Part shown: positions 14,167 to 15,449 of the stretch, in pieces | Layout: each line of letters starts with the position of its first letter | Numbering within the stretch: the stretch's first letter is position 1 | Source: Chrysochromulina tobinii | Lineage: Eukaryota > Haptophyta > Prymnesiales > Chrysochromulinaceae | NCBI GenBank assembly: GCA_001275005.1 | Contig: JWZX01000766.1 | Coordinates: forward strand, 1-15,449 | Direction of reading: 5' to 3' | Length of the DNA stretch: 15,449 bases | Program-made: the position numbers and the translations under genes | Notes under the pieces: model-generated | Seen by the model: only the letters and a program-made list of their open reading frames with translations | The model's database searches: none | Told to the model about the DNA's origin: nothing

Positions 14167-15449
14167 ATGTCGGGCTCAGACGCGCAGCTTTTGGTCGGGC
14201 ACTGCGAGCTTGGGGAGACGAGGGTTTCGTGGGAGGAGGAGAATGCGTACTACGTCTGCGGTGGGCCGATGGGCTGTATCCTCAAGGAGTACCACCCAGG
14301 CCCGTGTGTGTTTGAGGTGAGCTCGAGCCGTCGTCGGCGGCCCGTCTTGGTGCCTGCGGCTGTGTCTGCCGTTGCTTCTCAATTGGCTCCGGCGGAGTCC
14401 AAGGCATCGCACAAGCGGGGCAAGGTCGAGGCCGCCGGCGCGAGCCGCTCGGCCAAGAAGCGACCACCTCCTGCCACCAGGAAGGCACTGGCGGCAGCAG
14501 CTCCAGCGGATCCGATGGACGATGACGACGTTGAGGACGAGAAGGACGACGAGGAGGGCGAGGCCGCTGCTGGGATGGCAGTGAAGCTGCATGCGCAGCC
14601 TCCGTGCGTAGTAAGCGAAGAGTCGCCGACGCAATGCTCGTCCACCAACGAACCTTCTCCCGACGACGATGAAGTCGCTGGCACGGCCGACGAGCCCTGC
14701 AACGAGGCGGCGGAGGATGAAAAGGTCGAGGCGAAGGAGGAGAAGGTCGAGGCGGAAGACGAGGAGGACGACGAGGAGGACCTTGCCGCGGTGGTCAACT
14801 GGGCGGCGATGATGACTACCGAGGCGGCGGAGGTGGCGGCCGCGACTGCGGCTGCGGACGGGCGTCCAGCCGCGACGTACTCCGCGGCGTGCTGGCTGCT
14901 CCGGCTGCGCGAGGCGTGCATGCACCAGCCCACGCTATACCACGAGGTCGTGCAAGCACTGCACCTGCGCCGCTCCCGCCAGCTCAGCACCGAGGGCGCG
15001 ACAGCACGCGTGACCAAGCTCCTCGCGACGAGTCCGGCTCTCTCTCCGTTGCAGCGCGAGTTGAGTGACACGTGGCTCACGCTCGAGTGGGACGCTCCGA
15101 TCGTACGTGCGGCGCTGCGACTTCATGGGTCTGAGCCTCTGACCCTCGACGCGATCGCGGCGTGGCTTCGACATGAGCCGCCTTCGGCAGCGCCCTCGCG
15201 CGAGGCCCTCGATGCCATTCTCGCCGGCGCGACTGCCGAAGAGTCCGCAGCTCTCAGCGCGTGGCCCGCGTGGGCCCGCGAGCTGCTGGCCGATCAGGGC
15301 AGGGCGCACGGAGGCGAGGAAGGCAAGGAGGAAAGCAGGGAGGAAGGCAGGGATGAAGGCGGGGAGGAAGGCAGGGACGAGACGGAGGAGGCGGCGGCGG
15401 GCGCGGCGGCGGGCGCGGCGGCGGGCGCGGCGGCGGGCGCGGCGGCGGG
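14167..15449 (+). CDS. PAH (Sin3-like) domain protein with N-terminal CCHC motif, 3' end outside window
   Basis: The frame is open from ATG 14167 to the window edge, giving 427 codons with no stop. Residues 31-47 (CGGPMGCILKEYHPGPC) hold C31-x5-C37-x5-H43-x3-C47, a likely small zinc site. Basic patches follow (SSRRRRP near 52, SAKKRPPP near 95, possible nuclear signals). Acidic tracts lie at about 115-135 and 183-207. Residues about 240-300 (WLLRLREACMHQPTLYHEVV then LSTEGATARVTKLLATSPAL) fit the paired amphipathic helix pattern of Sin3 corepressors, although the usual FNxFLP end is not kept. The C-terminal part shown is an EEGR-like array then (AAAG)n. An in-frame TGA at 13996 bounds the ORF and no ATG comes earlier. 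A role in chromatin or transcription is inferred. ATG context is weak (C at -3). Confidence 0.65.
   Translation, partial: MSGSDAQLLVGHCELGETRVSWEEENAYYVCGGPMGCILKEYHPGPCVFEVSSSRRRRPVLVPAAVSAVASQLAPAESKASHKRGKVEAAGASRSAKKRPPPATRKALAAAAPADPMDDDDVEDEKDDEEGEAAAGMAVKLHAQPPCVVSEESPTQCSSTNEPSPDDDEVAGTADEPCNEAAEDEKVEAKEEKVEAEDEEDDEEDLAAVVNWAAMMTTEAAEVAAATAAADGRPAATYSAACWLLRLREACMHQPTLYHEVVQALHLRRSRQLSTEGATARVTKLLATSPALSPLQRELSDTWLTLEWDAPIVRAALRLHGSEPLTLDAIAAWLRHEPPSAAPSREALDAILAGATAEESAALSAWPAWARELLADQGRAHGGEEGKEESREEGRDEGGEEGRDETEEAAAGAAAGAAAGAAAGAAA
15310..15390 (+). repeat. Purine-rich imperfect 12-bp repeat encoding EEGR-like units
   Basis: Six imperfect units close to GAGGAAGGCAGG encode a four-residue period (EEGK, EESR, EEGR, DEGG, EEGR, DETE). 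The top strand is almost entirely purine over 80 bases, a pattern able to form triplex DNA. It is in frame with the partial gene. Confidence 0.85.
15391..15449 (+). repeat. 12-bp GC-only tandem repeat encoding (Ala-Ala-Ala-Gly)n, cut by window edge
   Basis: Four perfect copies of GCGGCGGCGGGC and an eleven-base fifth copy run to the last base of the window. The array is 100% G and C and encodes AAAG repeats in the partial gene. Its full length cannot be seen. Such arrays are often a point where assemblies break. Confidence 0.95.

Noticed and set aside
13991-14320. ORF with an SLTH repeat through the ACTC array
   Set aside because: The array is a non-coding tetranucleotide repeat; a 4-bp unit changes frame with each copy change, so coding is implausible.
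14176-14925. Minus-strand frames of about 230-250 codons opposite the PAH gene
   Set aside because: Low-complexity Ser/Leu/Arg composition is expected from reverse reading of acidic and Ala-rich codons, and no domain is visible.
1-15449. CRISPR array, prokaryotic operon, phage or integron content
   Set aside because: The regular repeats are coding and contiguous with no unique spacers. Gene spacing, strand layout and protein families are eukaryotic.

Overview
The window looks like nuclear DNA of a GC-rich single-celled eukaryote, most likely a microalga (haptophyte or pelagophyte type; the lineage is inferred from gene style, not proven). Genes lie on both strands, hundreds of bases apart, with no operon spacing. 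Protein families are eukaryotic: an O-GlcNAc-transferase-type GT41 enzyme, a TPR/armadillo scaffold, a Sin3-like PAH domain and a PARP/LIM-like zinc finger. Coding sequence is rich in Ala, Arg, Glu and Ser, with many in-frame tandem repeats. The main genes are largely uninterrupted, so introns are few or absent, although three short stretches look like unannotated exons or small ORFs.

Layout: 1-355 is a leader with upstream ORFs. 356-5689 (+) encodes a 1777-residue protein with N-terminal TPR-like helices, three 31-residue repeats, a coiled coil, 23 full plus one decayed copy of a 21-22-residue Gln/Glu-rich repeat, a second coiled coil and a C-terminal armadillo-like domain. 5690-6398 is mostly non-coding with one interrupted small ORF. 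6399-6974 (+) encodes a short coiled-coil protein. 7305-8228 (-) encodes a C2HC zinc-finger protein that converges on it; a direct repeat lies between them. 8229-8620 separates two divergent genes and holds a likely extra 5' exon of the minus-strand gene. 8621-11431 (+) is a complete GT41 protein with TPRs and both catalytic lobes. 11432-12367 is a long gap with short direct repeats and protein-like small ORFs. 12368-13600 (+) is a phytanoyl-CoA-dioxygenase-like Fe(II)/2-oxoglutarate oxygenase. 13601-14166 holds a MITE-like or microsatellite hairpin. 14167 to the window end (+) is a 3'-truncated gene with a CCHC motif, acidic tracts and a PAH-like domain.

The genes do not form an obvious pathway. 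Several suit nuclear or cytoplasmic regulation: GT41 modification of Ser/Thr, a Sin3-type interaction domain and two putative zinc-binding proteins. Their proximity alone is not evidence of joint function. The strongest novelty is the architecture of the first gene and its frame-preserving minisatellite. Next come the PAH/CCHC protein, the Ser-Pro array inside the GT41 enzyme and the flanked hairpin element.
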